In this document: one piece after another, positions 37,761-46,367 of the stretch
Layout: each line of letters starts with the position of its first letter
How positions within the stretch are numbered: position 1 is the first letter of the stretch
Origin: Paludibacteraceae bacterium
GTDB taxonomy: Bacteria > Bacteroidota > Bacteroidia > Bacteroidales > Paludibacteraceae
Assembly: GCA_017938155.1 (NCBI GenBank)
Contig: JAGBCD010000025.1
Location: forward strand, 1-64,000
Length of the DNA stretch: 64,000 nucleotides
Reading direction: 5' to 3'
Translations under genes and position numbers: made by a program
Notes under the pieces: model-generated
Told to the model about the DNA's origin: nothing
Seen by the model: the letters and a program-made list of their open reading frames with translations, nothing else
Databases searched by the model: none

Positions 37761-38510
37761 TTAGCGTGCTGCAATGATTGCTGCAAAATCTTCAGCTTTC
37801 AAACTTGCACCACCTATAAGTCCACCATCAACATCTGGATTTGCGAACAATTCCGCAGCATTCTTCGCATTGCATGAACCACCATACAAGATAGTTGTGT
37901 TATCAGCGACTTCTTCACCGTATTTAGCAGCAATCAAAGAACGAATATACGCATGCATTTCTTGTGCTTGTTGTGGAGTCGCTGTCAATCCTGTACCGAT
38001 AGCCCAAACTGGTTCATATGCCAATACAATTTTGCCAAAATCTTCTTTTGAAAGATTGAATACAGAACCTTCTAATTGTGCTTTCACCACATCATTTTGA
38101 ACGCCAGATTCACGTTCTTCTTTTACTTCACCAATGCAAAAGATAGGAGCAAGATTATTAGCTAATGCCAACAATACTTTTTCCTTTAGAATTTCATATG
38201 TTTCGTGATAATAAGCACGTCTTTCGCTATGCCCTAAGATGCAATATGTAGCGCCTGTAGATGCAACCATTTCTGCACTTACTTCACCTGTATAAGCGCC
38301 TTTTTCCTTGTCTGCACAGTTTTCTGCAGCCACTTGAATAGGACTATCTTTCAACAACTCTGCTACAGATGCCAAGTGAATAAAAGGAGTACCTATAACT
38401 ACATCACATGTAGGATTAATAATTGTGTTTTTTAACTCAGTAGCCAATGCCATTCCTTCTTGCAGGTTTTTATTCATTTTCCAATTACCTGCGACCATTT
38501 TTTTTCTCAT
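37761..38510 (-). CDS. tpiA: Triose-phosphate isomerase
   Basis: The 249-residue TIM barrel interconverts DHAP and glyceraldehyde 3-phosphate. AGNWKMNK, the catalytic His in ILGHSERR, the catalytic Glu in [11 protein letters not shown] and the phosphate loops YGGSCNAKN and GLIGGASL are all present. Confidence 0.98.
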   Translation of the reverse strand: MRKKMVAGNWKMNKNLQEGMALATELKNTIINPTCDVVIGTPFIHLASVAELLKDSPIQVAAENCADKEKGAYTGEVSAEMVASTGATYCILGHSERRAYYHETYEILKEKVLLALANNLAPIFCIGEVKEERESGVQNDVVKAQLEGSVFNLSKEDFGKIVLAYEPVWAIGTGLTATPQQAQEMHAYIRSLIAAKYGEEVADNTTILYGGSCNAKNAAELFANPDVDGGLIGGASLKAEDFAAIIAAR

Positions 38511-38535
38511 ATCTTATAAGTATTTAAATATTATT

Positions 38536-39651
38536 TTATCGATTTCTTAGATTGTATTTGTCTATCACCACGCCTTGTTGAACAACAACGATACCAGGAT
38601 TGGCTCTCACGATTGTTTTTAGTGTCACTGGATCGCACGTACAAATAGGATATTCGGCATTCGTTTGCAATTCGTATGATATTATTTCATCTTCACCCGA
38701 CCCTGTCACTGCATAAAACAATTCTCCTCTTTCTACACATGCAGCATATAGTTCATTCAATCGTTTGGCTTGTTCCAAATCTGTCTTACCCAAATCGTAC
38801 ATAATAGCCAAAGTCACAGGTGTCTCAGACTCCAGAATATCATACGTTATCTCTTCATAATCAGAATTGATAATCTCAAAGTCGTGAATAGGGGGAACGT
38901 ATCCTTGCTTTACAAGTTTGCTATTTTGGGAAACGAAAACCCACGTAGAATCATTTCTTGGATAGTTGTCTTGAGTAAATTCGTATTCCACACCATCTTT
39001 GGCATATACTAACGTCACATCATATACATCGGGTTCTGCATCTTCAGGATATTCCATCAATTCCAACAAATTATTTCCTATCTTGTATGGTCTAAAATCA
39101 ATGATTGGAAGATGTTGTAAAGAGTAAGCCATAAAACCTCCAATAGAAAGAATGGATATACATAAGATAGCCAATTCTATAGGCCAAACAAAGAATTGTT
39201 GTCTATATTTCTTGCAAGATACAAGCAGGGTGGCACATACTAATAGTATCACATTCTTCCAAAATGTCTCCCAATTAGATATCACAATTGCATCGCCAAA
39301 ACACCCACAATCACTAACAGGATTTTCTATCGCGATGTAGAGTGTAAGAATGGTCATGCATATATAGAAAACCAATGTAAGCCATTTCACCCATTTGGTA
39401 AACACATTTAGTAGTAGCATCACGCCCAAAGCGAACTCTACTGCTATCAAGACGCCAGCAATTACCCCTGCCATAGGCATGAAAAGGTTAAAGAATCCAC
39501 CAAAAGCAGTCAAGTAATCTTCAATTTTATATACAGTTCCTAATGGATCAATCGCTTTTACAAATCCAGAGAACACAAAGACCGAACCTAATATTATTCT
39601 TAGGACACAAGCCAACATTGATTGATAGTTACTATTCTTCATTTTTCTCAA
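38536..39651 (-). CDS. DoxX/MauE-like membrane protein with C-terminal periplasmic-type domain (BT_3928-like)
   Basis: The 371-residue protein has four or more membrane helices at the N-terminus (VLRIILGSVFVFSGFVKAIDPLGTVYKIEDYL, then FALGVMLLLNVFTKWV) like DoxX, with a cysteine pair DCGCFGDAI, followed by a domain of about 170 residues ending in CTCDPVTLKTIVRANPGIVVVQ, thioredoxin-like in pattern. This arrangement is common beside tpiA in Bacteroidota. A redox or quinone-linked role is suspected but not shown. It overlaps the DUF1599 gene by 20 bp. Confidence 0.85.
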   Translation of the reverse strand: MRKMKNSNYQSMLACVLRIILGSVFVFSGFVKAIDPLGTVYKIEDYLTAFGGFFNLFMPMAGVIAGVLIAVEFALGVMLLLNVFTKWVKWLTLVFYICMTILTLYIAIENPVSDCGCFGDAIVISNWETFWKNVILLVCATLLVSCKKYRQQFFVWPIELAILCISILSIGGFMAYSLQHLPIIDFRPYKIGNNLLELMEYPEDAEPDVYDVTLVYAKDGVEYEFTQDNYPRNDSTWVFVSQNSKLVKQGYVPPIHDFEIINSDYEEITYDILESETPVTLAIMYDLGKTDLEQAKRLNELYAACVERGELFYAVTGSGEDEIISYELQTNAEYPICTCDPVTLKTIVRANPGIVVVQQGVVIDKYNLRNR

Positions 39652-40180
39652 AGATTTTGATTAGGTAAAACACTGCATAATTAAGGATATCAAACAAATT
39701 ACCATCAGCTCCCTCTGAAATAAGTGTTTTGTTATCATGTGATGCGATGGATTTGTTACGATTTATTTTTGTCAGAATCATATCGGTCAAAGAAGTAGGT
39801 AACATATCTCGCCAAGCTTCTCCATAATCATGATTTTTCTTTTGCATCAACTCTTTTGCCTCTCCCATCCATTTGTCGTATAGAGCGATTGCCCTTTCGG
39901 CACTCATATCTACTGAGTCCGCATATCCTTCCGACAATTGTATTAGTCCTATTATACTGTAATTGACTATCGCCATCAGTTCTCCTTCTATGGACTCGCC
40001 CACCATATTTACACCCGTTATTTCCAATTCACGAATGCGTTTGGCTTTGATGAAGAGTTGATCATTTACTGTTTGCGGTCTCATGATACGCCAACTGGGT
40101 CCATAATCACTCATTTTAAGGGTATAGATATGCCTACACCTTGAGACTACTTGATCATATTGATGATTTGTATCTTGCAT
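39632..40180 (-). CDS. DUF1599 domain-containing protein
   Basis: The 182-residue protein has two similar halves, each with a K(M/N)xDYGxxW motif: LKMSDYGPSWRIMRPQTVNDQLFIKAKR and KKNHDYGEAWRDMLPTSLTDMILTKINR. DUF1599 proteins are grouped with all-alpha NTP pyrophosphohydrolase-like folds; activity is not established. It lies between hisS and the DoxX-like gene. Confidence 0.88.
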   Translation of the reverse strand: MQDTNHQYDQVVSRCRHIYTLKMSDYGPSWRIMRPQTVNDQLFIKAKRIRELEITGVNMVGESIEGELMAIVNYSIIGLIQLSEGYADSVDMSAERAIALYDKWMGEAKELMQKKNHDYGEAWRDMLPTSLTDMILTKINRNKSIASHDNKTLISEGADGNLFDILNYAVFYLIKIFEKNEE

Positions 40181-40187
40181 TGAAACA

Positions 40188-41498
40188 TTAATTAAAGTGT
40201 GCTACCAATTCTTCAAATGTTACTTCCTTTTGCTCTCCAGTTTGCATATCCTTGAGCATTACAACATTTTTATTCATTTCATTTTCACCTACAATAGCTA
40301 CTAATGAGATATGCTTAGCATTGGCATATGTCATTTGTTTCTTGATTTTTGCCGATTCAGGGAACACCTCTACTCGTACTCCATTTTTCCTCAACTTATC
40401 AGCCCATTGTTGTGCATACAATAGTTCTTGTTCACCAAAGGACACAAAGAGCAATTGGGTAGAATCAAGCATATCGTTTGGATATAAGTCCAATTCCAGC
40501 AATACATCATAGATACGATCCGCTCCAAAAGATATTCCCACTCCACTCACATTAGGCATGCCAAATATCCCTGTCAAATTATCGTATCTTCCACCTCCCG
40601 TGATGCTTCCCATAGCCACATCTTGCGCTTTTACTTCAAAGATAGCTCCGGTATAATAATTCAATCCTCTTGCCAAGGTAAGGTCAAACTCAATATTCAA
40701 TTCGACACCCAACTGTTTGCATAAAGTCAATAAAAACTTGGTTTCATCAACACCTTTTTTCCCGATTTCGGATTGTGAAAGCAGCCCCTCAATTACTTGT
40801 AACTTCTCATCATTTCCTCCTTGCAATTCCAAAATGGGTTGCAGACGTTCAATGGCTTGGCTGGAGAGTCCTTTCTCCGACAATTCTGCATTCACTGCAT
40901 CCTTCCCTATTTTCTCCATCTTGTCGATGGCAACCGTTATGTCAACCAATTTATCAGGTTCGCCAATATATTCCGCTATACCAGCAAGCACCTTTCGATT
41001 GTTGAGTTTCAAACTGACGTTGATACCTAATCGCTTGTAAACTTCCTCCACTATCTGAATCAATTCCAGTTCACACATCAAGGAGTCCGTTCCCACCACA
41101 TCCACATCACATTGATAGAATTCACGATATCTTCCTTTTTGTGGTCTATCAGCCCTCCAAACTGGTTGGATTTGATAGCGCTTGAAGGGGAATTGTATTT
41201 CTTCACGATGCTGAACCACAAAGCGTGCAAAAGGCACTGTTAAGTCATATCGCAATCCTTTTTCTGGTGGAGTATTCGCTTTTTCTCCTGAATTTTGAAT
41301 TCTAAACAGCAGTTTATCTCCTTCTTCTCCATATTTTCCCATCAATGTTTCCATATTCTCCATAGCAGGAGTCTCTATTTGACTAAAGCCATATAGTTGG
41401 AACACAGATTTAATGGTGTTGAATATATAGTTTCTCCGCGCCATTTCTATGGAACCGAAGTCACGCGTTCCCTTTGGTATACTTGGTTTTTTTGCCAT
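40188..41498 (-). CDS. hisS: Histidine-tRNA ligase
   Basis: The 436-residue class II synthetase charges tRNA-His. It has [18 protein letters not shown], motif 2 [44 protein letters not shown] (histidine A motif) and motif 3 [16 protein letters not shown], then the anticodon-binding domain. It is intact. Confidence 0.97.
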   Translation of the reverse strand: MAKKPSIPKGTRDFGSIEMARRNYIFNTIKSVFQLYGFSQIETPAMENMETLMGKYGEEGDKLLFRIQNSGEKANTPPEKGLRYDLTVPFARFVVQHREEIQFPFKRYQIQPVWRADRPQKGRYREFYQCDVDVVGTDSLMCELELIQIVEEVYKRLGINVSLKLNNRKVLAGIAEYIGEPDKLVDITVAIDKMEKIGKDAVNAELSEKGLSSQAIERLQPILELQGGNDEKLQVIEGLLSQSEIGKKGVDETKFLLTLCKQLGVELNIEFDLTLARGLNYYTGAIFEVKAQDVAMGSITGGGRYDNLTGIFGMPNVSGVGISFGADRIYDVLLELDLYPNDMLDSTQLLFVSFGEQELLYAQQWADKLRKNGVRVEVFPESAKIKKQMTYANAKHISLVAIVGENEMNKNVVMLKDMQTGEQKEVTFEELVAHFN

Positions 41499-41502
41499 TG
41501 TT

Positions 41503-42717
41503 TTACTTACAAAATAGTTTATTATATATATACTCCGTTGCTCCTAATTCAGACGTAACATAATCTTTAGCACGCTGTCCCATCGTTTTGCTTTGTTCCA
41601 ATGCTTCGTTCAACGCCTTGGCAAACGTATCATAATTATGTACCGACTTAGCCGCTCCTGCTTGTATCAGTCCTTTTGCTTCTCTAAATTTATGATAATG
41701 CGGTCCAAATATCACAGGCACTCCATATACAGCAGCTTCCAATGTATTATGGATACCCACACCAAATCCTCCGCCTATATAAGCTACATCTGCATATTGA
41801 TAGATTCTGGACAACATTCCCAACGTATCAATCATCAATATCCTACACATACCAACGTTGGCAGCTGACGCTTCTGTATATCGAACAAAACGTCCATGAA
41901 AGGTTTGGAATATTTCACGCAAGCGCTCCAAATTGATCTCGTGAGGAACTAAGACAAGCACGACATCATCATTTTGTTGTAAATAGCGGGCCAACATCAT
42001 CTCATCTTCAGCCCATGTACTTCCTGCTACAATGATTTTTTTATCGTTGTTTTTTCTCACAAAATCTTCTATCACAGGTATCGGTTGCACTTGGTTGGCA
42101 ATTTGCTGAACACGATCAAATCGAGTATCTCCAGCCACTTCCACATGGTTGATACCGTATTGTTGTAGCAATTGCAAGGATTCTTTAGACTGAACATACA
42201 AGCATGTGAAACATTTCAACAAGTTCCTGTAACCCTTTCCCCATGGTTGGAAGAACAATTGTTTTGGTCTAAACGTCGCTGCGATGATATAGGTTGGAAT
42301 ATGATTCTTATGTAAATTCTTAAGATAAGCAGGCCAAAACTCATATTTAATAAAAATAGCCATGGCAGGCTTGACTACTTCCAGAAAAAGTTTAGCATTT
42401 GATTGTGTAGCAAAAGGAAGATAAGTCACCTTATGAGCATAAGCATAATTCTTTCTCATTTCATATCCAGAAGGCGAATAGAAAGTCAATAAAATACGCA
42501 CATCCGTTCTTTGACTAAACAATTTCTCAATAATAGGACGCGCTTGCTCAAACTCGCCGACAGAAGCAGCATGAAACCATACGACCTCACACGCAGGCAC
42601 AGTGGAACGCCATTCTTGCAAATCCCGAAAAATATCCTTCTGCCCCTTAATCATCATACGAGCTTTCTTATGTCCCAAAAAAGCCACCAAGCGGAGAAGC
42701 CAAAAATACAATCGCAT
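41503..42717 (-). CDS. waaA: 3-deoxy-D-manno-octulosonic acid transferase
   Basis: The 404-residue GT30 enzyme adds KDO to lipid A at the inner membrane. Family segments include [42 protein letters not shown] ([15 protein letters not shown]) and [32 protein letters not shown]. It shows the host makes LPS. Confidence 0.95.
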   Translation of the reverse strand: MRLYFWLLRLVAFLGHKKARMMIKGQKDIFRDLQEWRSTVPACEVVWFHAASVGEFEQARPIIEKLFSQRTDVRILLTFYSPSGYEMRKNYAYAHKVTYLPFATQSNAKLFLEVVKPAMAIFIKYEFWPAYLKNLHKNHIPTYIIAATFRPKQLFFQPWGKGYRNLLKCFTCLYVQSKESLQLLQQYGINHVEVAGDTRFDRVQQIANQVQPIPVIEDFVRKNNDKKIIVAGSTWAEDEMMLARYLQQNDDVVLVLVPHEINLERLREIFQTFHGRFVRYTEASAANVGMCRILMIDTLGMLSRIYQYADVAYIGGGFGVGIHNTLEAAVYGVPVIFGPHYHKFREAKGLIQAGAAKSVHNYDTFAKALNEALEQSKTMGQRAKDYVTSELGATEYIYNKLFCK

Positions 42718-42751
42718 AGTACCCGTAATTAAACTATTATCCTTTAGTCCG

Positions 42752-42781
42752 CAAAGTTACTCGTTTTTATTGAAATATCAA
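42752..42781 (-). promoter_or_regulatory. Promoter of waaA
   Basis: Minus-strand TTG (42781-42779), 19-nt spacer, TAACTTTG (42759-42752). It overlaps the divergent tsaD promoter. Confidence 0.78.
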
Positions 42782-42799
42782 AATTTTTTTGTAATTTTG
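42770..42799 (+). promoter_or_regulatory. Promoter of tsaD
   Basis: TTG (42770-42772), 19-nt spacer, TAATTTTG (42792-42799). Its -33 region interlocks with that of waaA. Confidence 0.78.
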
Positions 42800-42847
42800 C
42801 AGCGATTTTTGATTATAACTTCTTAACTAACAAATAAAGAGTGTACC

Positions 42848-43906
42848 ATGTCAAAAGATATCGTTATTTTGGCCATCGAATCAAGTTGTGACGACACATC
42901 AGCAGCTGTCATCAAAAATGGCTTACTTTGTAGCAACGTAACGGCTTCTCAGAAGGTTCATGAGGAATACGGGGGCGTAGTTCCCGAATTGGCGAGTCGC
43001 GCTCATCAGCAGAACATTGTCCCAGTAGTGGATACAGCACTCAAACGTGCAGGCGTGACAAAAGATGAACTTTCAGCCATTGCCTTTACTCGAGGTCCTG
43101 GCCTACTGGGTTCATTATTGGTTGGAATGTCTTTTGCCAAAGGACTTGCATTGAGTCTAAATATACCATTGGTGGATGTGAACCACCTGCAAGGACATAT
43201 ATTGGCGCATTTTATTGAGCCCAGCGAACAACTGAAAGCATCCACTCCTTCATTAGCCAATGTAACGATACAACATCCAGAATTTCCATTTTTATGTTTG
43301 TTGGTGAGTGGAGGAAATAGTCAGATTGTTTTGGTCAAAAGTTACCAAGACATGGAGATTATTGGGCAAACGATAGATGATGCAGCAGGGGAGGCTTTTG
43401 ACAAGTGTGCTAAGACGATGGGGTTCCCTTATCCTGGGGGACCATGGATTGATAAATTGGCCAAAGAAGGCAACCCTAAAGCATTCAGTTTTGCTAAACC
43501 CAATATCCCTGGCTACAACTACTCGTTCTCTGGTTTGAAAACATCGTTCTTGTATTTCCTACGTGATCACTTGGTAGATAACGATAACTTTATCGAAGAA
43601 AACAAGGCTGACTTGTGTGCTTCCATTCAAGCCACTATCATAGAAATCCTGATGAACAAGCTGAGGCGTGCGGCGAAAGATTATAAGATCAATCGTATTG
43701 CATTGTCGGGTGGCGTAAGTGCCAATAGTGGGTTGCGCAATGCTTTTTACGACCATGCCAAACGATACAAATGGAACGTATTCATTCCTCCCTTCTCCTT
43801 TACAACTGACAATGCTGCAATGATTGGTCAGGCAGGTTATTACAAGTATATAGACCAACAATTTTGCGCTATTGATGAATCTCCATTCTCCAAGACAGTC
43901 ATCTAA
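42848..43906 (+). CDS. tsaD: tRNA N6-adenosine threonylcarbamoyltransferase
   Basis: The 352-residue TsaD installs t6A37 on ANN-decoding tRNAs with TsaB and TsaE. ILAIESSCDDTSAAVI, the metal-binding HLQGHILAHF, LLVSGGNSQI and SGGVSANSGLR are all present. The exosortase-like gene follows after 5 bp. Confidence 0.97.
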   Translation: MSKDIVILAIESSCDDTSAAVIKNGLLCSNVTASQKVHEEYGGVVPELASRAHQQNIVPVVDTALKRAGVTKDELSAIAFTRGPGLLGSLLVGMSFAKGLALSLNIPLVDVNHLQGHILAHFIEPSEQLKASTPSLANVTIQHPEFPFLCLLVSGGNSQIVLVKSYQDMEIIGQTIDDAAGEAFDKCAKTMGFPYPGGPWIDKLAKEGNPKAFSFAKPNIPGYNYSFSGLKTSFLYFLRDHLVDNDNFIEENKADLCASIQATIIEILMNKLRRAAKDYKINRIALSGGVSANSGLRNAFYDHAKRYKWNVFIPPFSFTTDNAAMIGQAGYYKYIDQQFCAIDESPFSKTVI

Positions 43907-43911
43907 TCCAT

Positions 43912-44469
43912 ATGAAAGCCAAATTACACGCCATCTACCAACAGTTCTTGCCTTATCGAGACATTCTGTGTTTCGTTGTGGTGTTGTTGGCCGCCAATTA
44001 TTTTTGGAAGTGGACCGTGATAGGAGAAGAAGATAATAATTTTGTGACTTGGTTTGGTATCAATCTCACAGGTCTTTTTGATGCAATGAGTCATCACATC
44101 ACTCGTGCAGTATTTTGGTTAGTAAGTAGCGTTCGTGACACTGCTCACTTGATTGGAGAGAATACAATACGCTTCGATTCGGGTACTGCTACTCACATTG
44201 TTTGGAGTTGCACTGCGCTCAAACAATCTTTTATATGGTTTTGGATTATTCTATTGTCGTTTGGAAAATTCAAAAAGAAGTGTTGGTTCATTCCATTGGG
44301 ATGGTTATGCATATATGTTTTTAACATTCTACGCATTGCTATCATCACCCTATTCATTGAGTTCCACCCAGAATGGTTTGATATGTTGCATGAATATATT
44401 TTCAAATACCTTTTCTATGGTATGTTGTTCCTACTTTGGGTATGGTGGACAGAGAAGATTCGAGACTAA
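43912..44469 (+). CDS. Exosortase/archaeosortase-family membrane protein
   Basis: The 185-residue protein has about five membrane helices and the three catalytic residues expected for exosortases: Cys100 (IVWSCTALKQ), Arg141 (VFNILRIAI) and His160 (DMLHEYIFKYLFYG). Exosortases are transpeptidase-like enzymes that cut C-terminal sorting tags of surface proteins and may attach them to glycolipids. No PEP-CTERM-like substrate was seen in the window. It lies 5 bp after tsaD and is presumably co-transcribed. Its subtype cannot be set here. Confidence 0.87.
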   Translation: MKAKLHAIYQQFLPYRDILCFVVVLLAANYFWKWTVIGEEDNNFVTWFGINLTGLFDAMSHHITRAVFWLVSSVRDTAHLIGENTIRFDSGTATHIVWSCTALKQSFIWFWIILLSFGKFKKKCWFIPLGWLCIYVFNILRIAIITLFIEFHPEWFDMLHEYIFKYLFYGMLFLLWVWWTEKIRD

Positions 44470-44484
44470 TCCTCCGACTTACTA

Positions 44485-46365
44485 CTATTTCTGTAATTTA
44501 CGGAATTGATTAACCACCCAACTAACAATTTTCCACATTCTACTGGTCTGCGGAACATCTGTTAAGAATGCATCCACATCAAAGCCTCCAGTCTGTTGTT
44601 CTGGATAAACGACCAAATAACTATTGGTATTGAAAAAGCGTTTCAACAAGTCTGGATTCTGTTGGAACAAGGGATTATAACTTGCCGTTGATTTGCGTGA
44701 CGACTGTATGATGAGCATGTCATCCTCTCGTATATCTTTAGCGATGGTCAACAAGTCTTCCCAATCGTCCATTTCCTTAAACTCAGCTCGCAGGAACTTG
44801 CCAGGTCTTCTACACATCAACCTCAAGGCATCTTCTGTTTCGTGATTGGAATAGAAGACCACTTTGGCTCCTAATTCGCTGGATAGTCGCCTTACCAAAC
44901 CAAAACATGTGATAAAATCTTTTTCTTTTTCAGCATACCGTGGCACTGCCACTAAGATTCGTTCAATGGTGTTGAGCGGTTGTTTTTCGTTATAGACAGC
45001 AATTGATTTGCTCGTATGTTCAATCATATTATCCACATCTTCCCATGCATCATCTACTATGGTATCAAATCTGTCCAGCGATGCCAATGCTGCCAACTCA
45101 TATAATTTCTCATCTGCTTTAGATATGGCTTCCTCATCCGTTCCCATATCCATAGCAAATAATGCCCATTGGTCTTTATCTTTGTCTATCTCAATACGCG
45201 CTTTGGCTTGTAGTGCTATTTGTTTAGCGGCATACTCGGTCACAAAGGAAGCAGTGGTACATAATATCAATATCATCAAAACTGCCGCATTCAACACTTC
45301 CGAATCCAATAGTCCTATTTGGTAACCGATGCTCACAATTGCCAATGTTCCTGCGGCAGTAGCATGGGTCAAACCGAATATCAACTGCCTTTCGATGGTT
45401 GTCATCTTGTTTTGCCGTTGTATGATGTATGCAGCGAGGCTCTTTCCTCCTATTTTGGTTAGAATCATCACGATGGCTATCACGATTGTATTCCAAGACT
45501 CCCAAAAGACACGCGCATCAATCATCATACCCACGCTAAGTAGGAAAAGGGGAACGAAGATTGCATTTCCCACAAAGGTAACTCTATGCATTAGAGTAGA
45601 ATGGTTAGGCAACATCCTATTCAATGCCACACCACACAAGAAAGCGCCTAAAATGCCATCCATACCGATATACTCAGCCATATAGGCTGCCAACACGAGC
45701 AATACCAGTACTAACATAAAATCAGTAACGGGGTCTTGGTATCGTTTGAGAACCCATTGGGCAATCTTAGGGAATAGCCACATAACTACCGCACCCAGCA
45801 AGGTCAATAGACATAGTGTTTTAACCACCGTAAGTATCTCCCACTGCCCATTCACCATGGAAGCTTCAACAGAAGCCAGCAATAACAAAGAAAGTGTGAT
45901 GGCCATCACCGTTCCACCTATCACTATATTCACGGGACGGGACGAATGCACGTCATAACGGCTAACGATAGGATAAGTCATTAAGGTATGACTACCATAC
46001 ATTGCACCCAAGAGAAGACTGGTCAACCAATTGTAACCTAAAATATAGTGGCTCGTTATCAAACCCAATAACATGGGTATAAAGAACGTATATAGACCAA
46101 ATAGAAAAGCATTTTTTCTATGCTCTTTCATATCATTGAGGTCTATTTCGCTACCCGACTGGAACATGATATAGAGCATTCCTATTTTCCCCAAGACAGA
46201 AATGGTATCATTTTGCGCCAACAAGGCCAATCCATGAGGACCGATACACATGCCCACCAATATAAATCCTACAATACTTGGCACATGGATACGACGGCAT
46301 AGGATGGGAATTATCAGAATAATCCCAAACACCAAACTCATCATACCTAATGTGGTCGTTATCAT
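44485..46365 (-). CDS. CPA2-type cation:proton antiporter
   Basis: The 626-residue protein has about 12 membrane helices (LGMMSLVFGIILIIPILCRR, PSIVGFILVGMCIGPHGLAL, MDGILGAFLCGVALNRM, GLTHATAAGTLAIVSIGYQIGLL) and a C-terminal cytoplasmic part of about 220 residues. A USP-like segment RILVAVPRYAEKEKDFITCFGLVRRL lies in the tail. CPA2 antiporters exchange Na+ or K+ for protons. It is preceded by uvrA by 2 bp. Confidence 0.9.
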   Translation of the reverse strand: MITTTLGMMSLVFGIILIIPILCRRIHVPSIVGFILVGMCIGPHGLALLAQNDTISVLGKIGMLYIMFQSGSEIDLNDMKEHRKNAFLFGLYTFFIPMLLGLITSHYILGYNWLTSLLLGAMYGSHTLMTYPIVSRYDVHSSRPVNIVIGGTVMAITLSLLLLASVEASMVNGQWEILTVVKTLCLLTLLGAVVMWLFPKIAQWVLKRYQDPVTDFMLVLVLLVLAAYMAEYIGMDGILGAFLCGVALNRMLPNHSTLMHRVTFVGNAIFVPLFLLSVGMMIDARVFWESWNTIVIAIVMILTKIGGKSLAAYIIQRQNKMTTIERQLIFGLTHATAAGTLAIVSIGYQIGLLDSEVLNAAVLMILILCTTASFVTEYAAKQIALQAKARIEIDKDKDQWALFAMDMGTDEEAISKADEKLYELAALASLDRFDTIVDDAWEDVDNMIEHTSKSIAVYNEKQPLNTIERILVAVPRYAEKEKDFITCFGLVRRLSSELGAKVVFYSNHETEDALRLMCRRPGKFLRAEFKEMDDWEDLLTIAKDIREDDMLIIQSSRKSTASYNPLFQQNPDLLKRFFNTNSYLVVYPEQQTGGFDVDAFLTDVPQTSRMWKIVSWVVNQFRKLQK

Positions 46366-46367
46366 GT

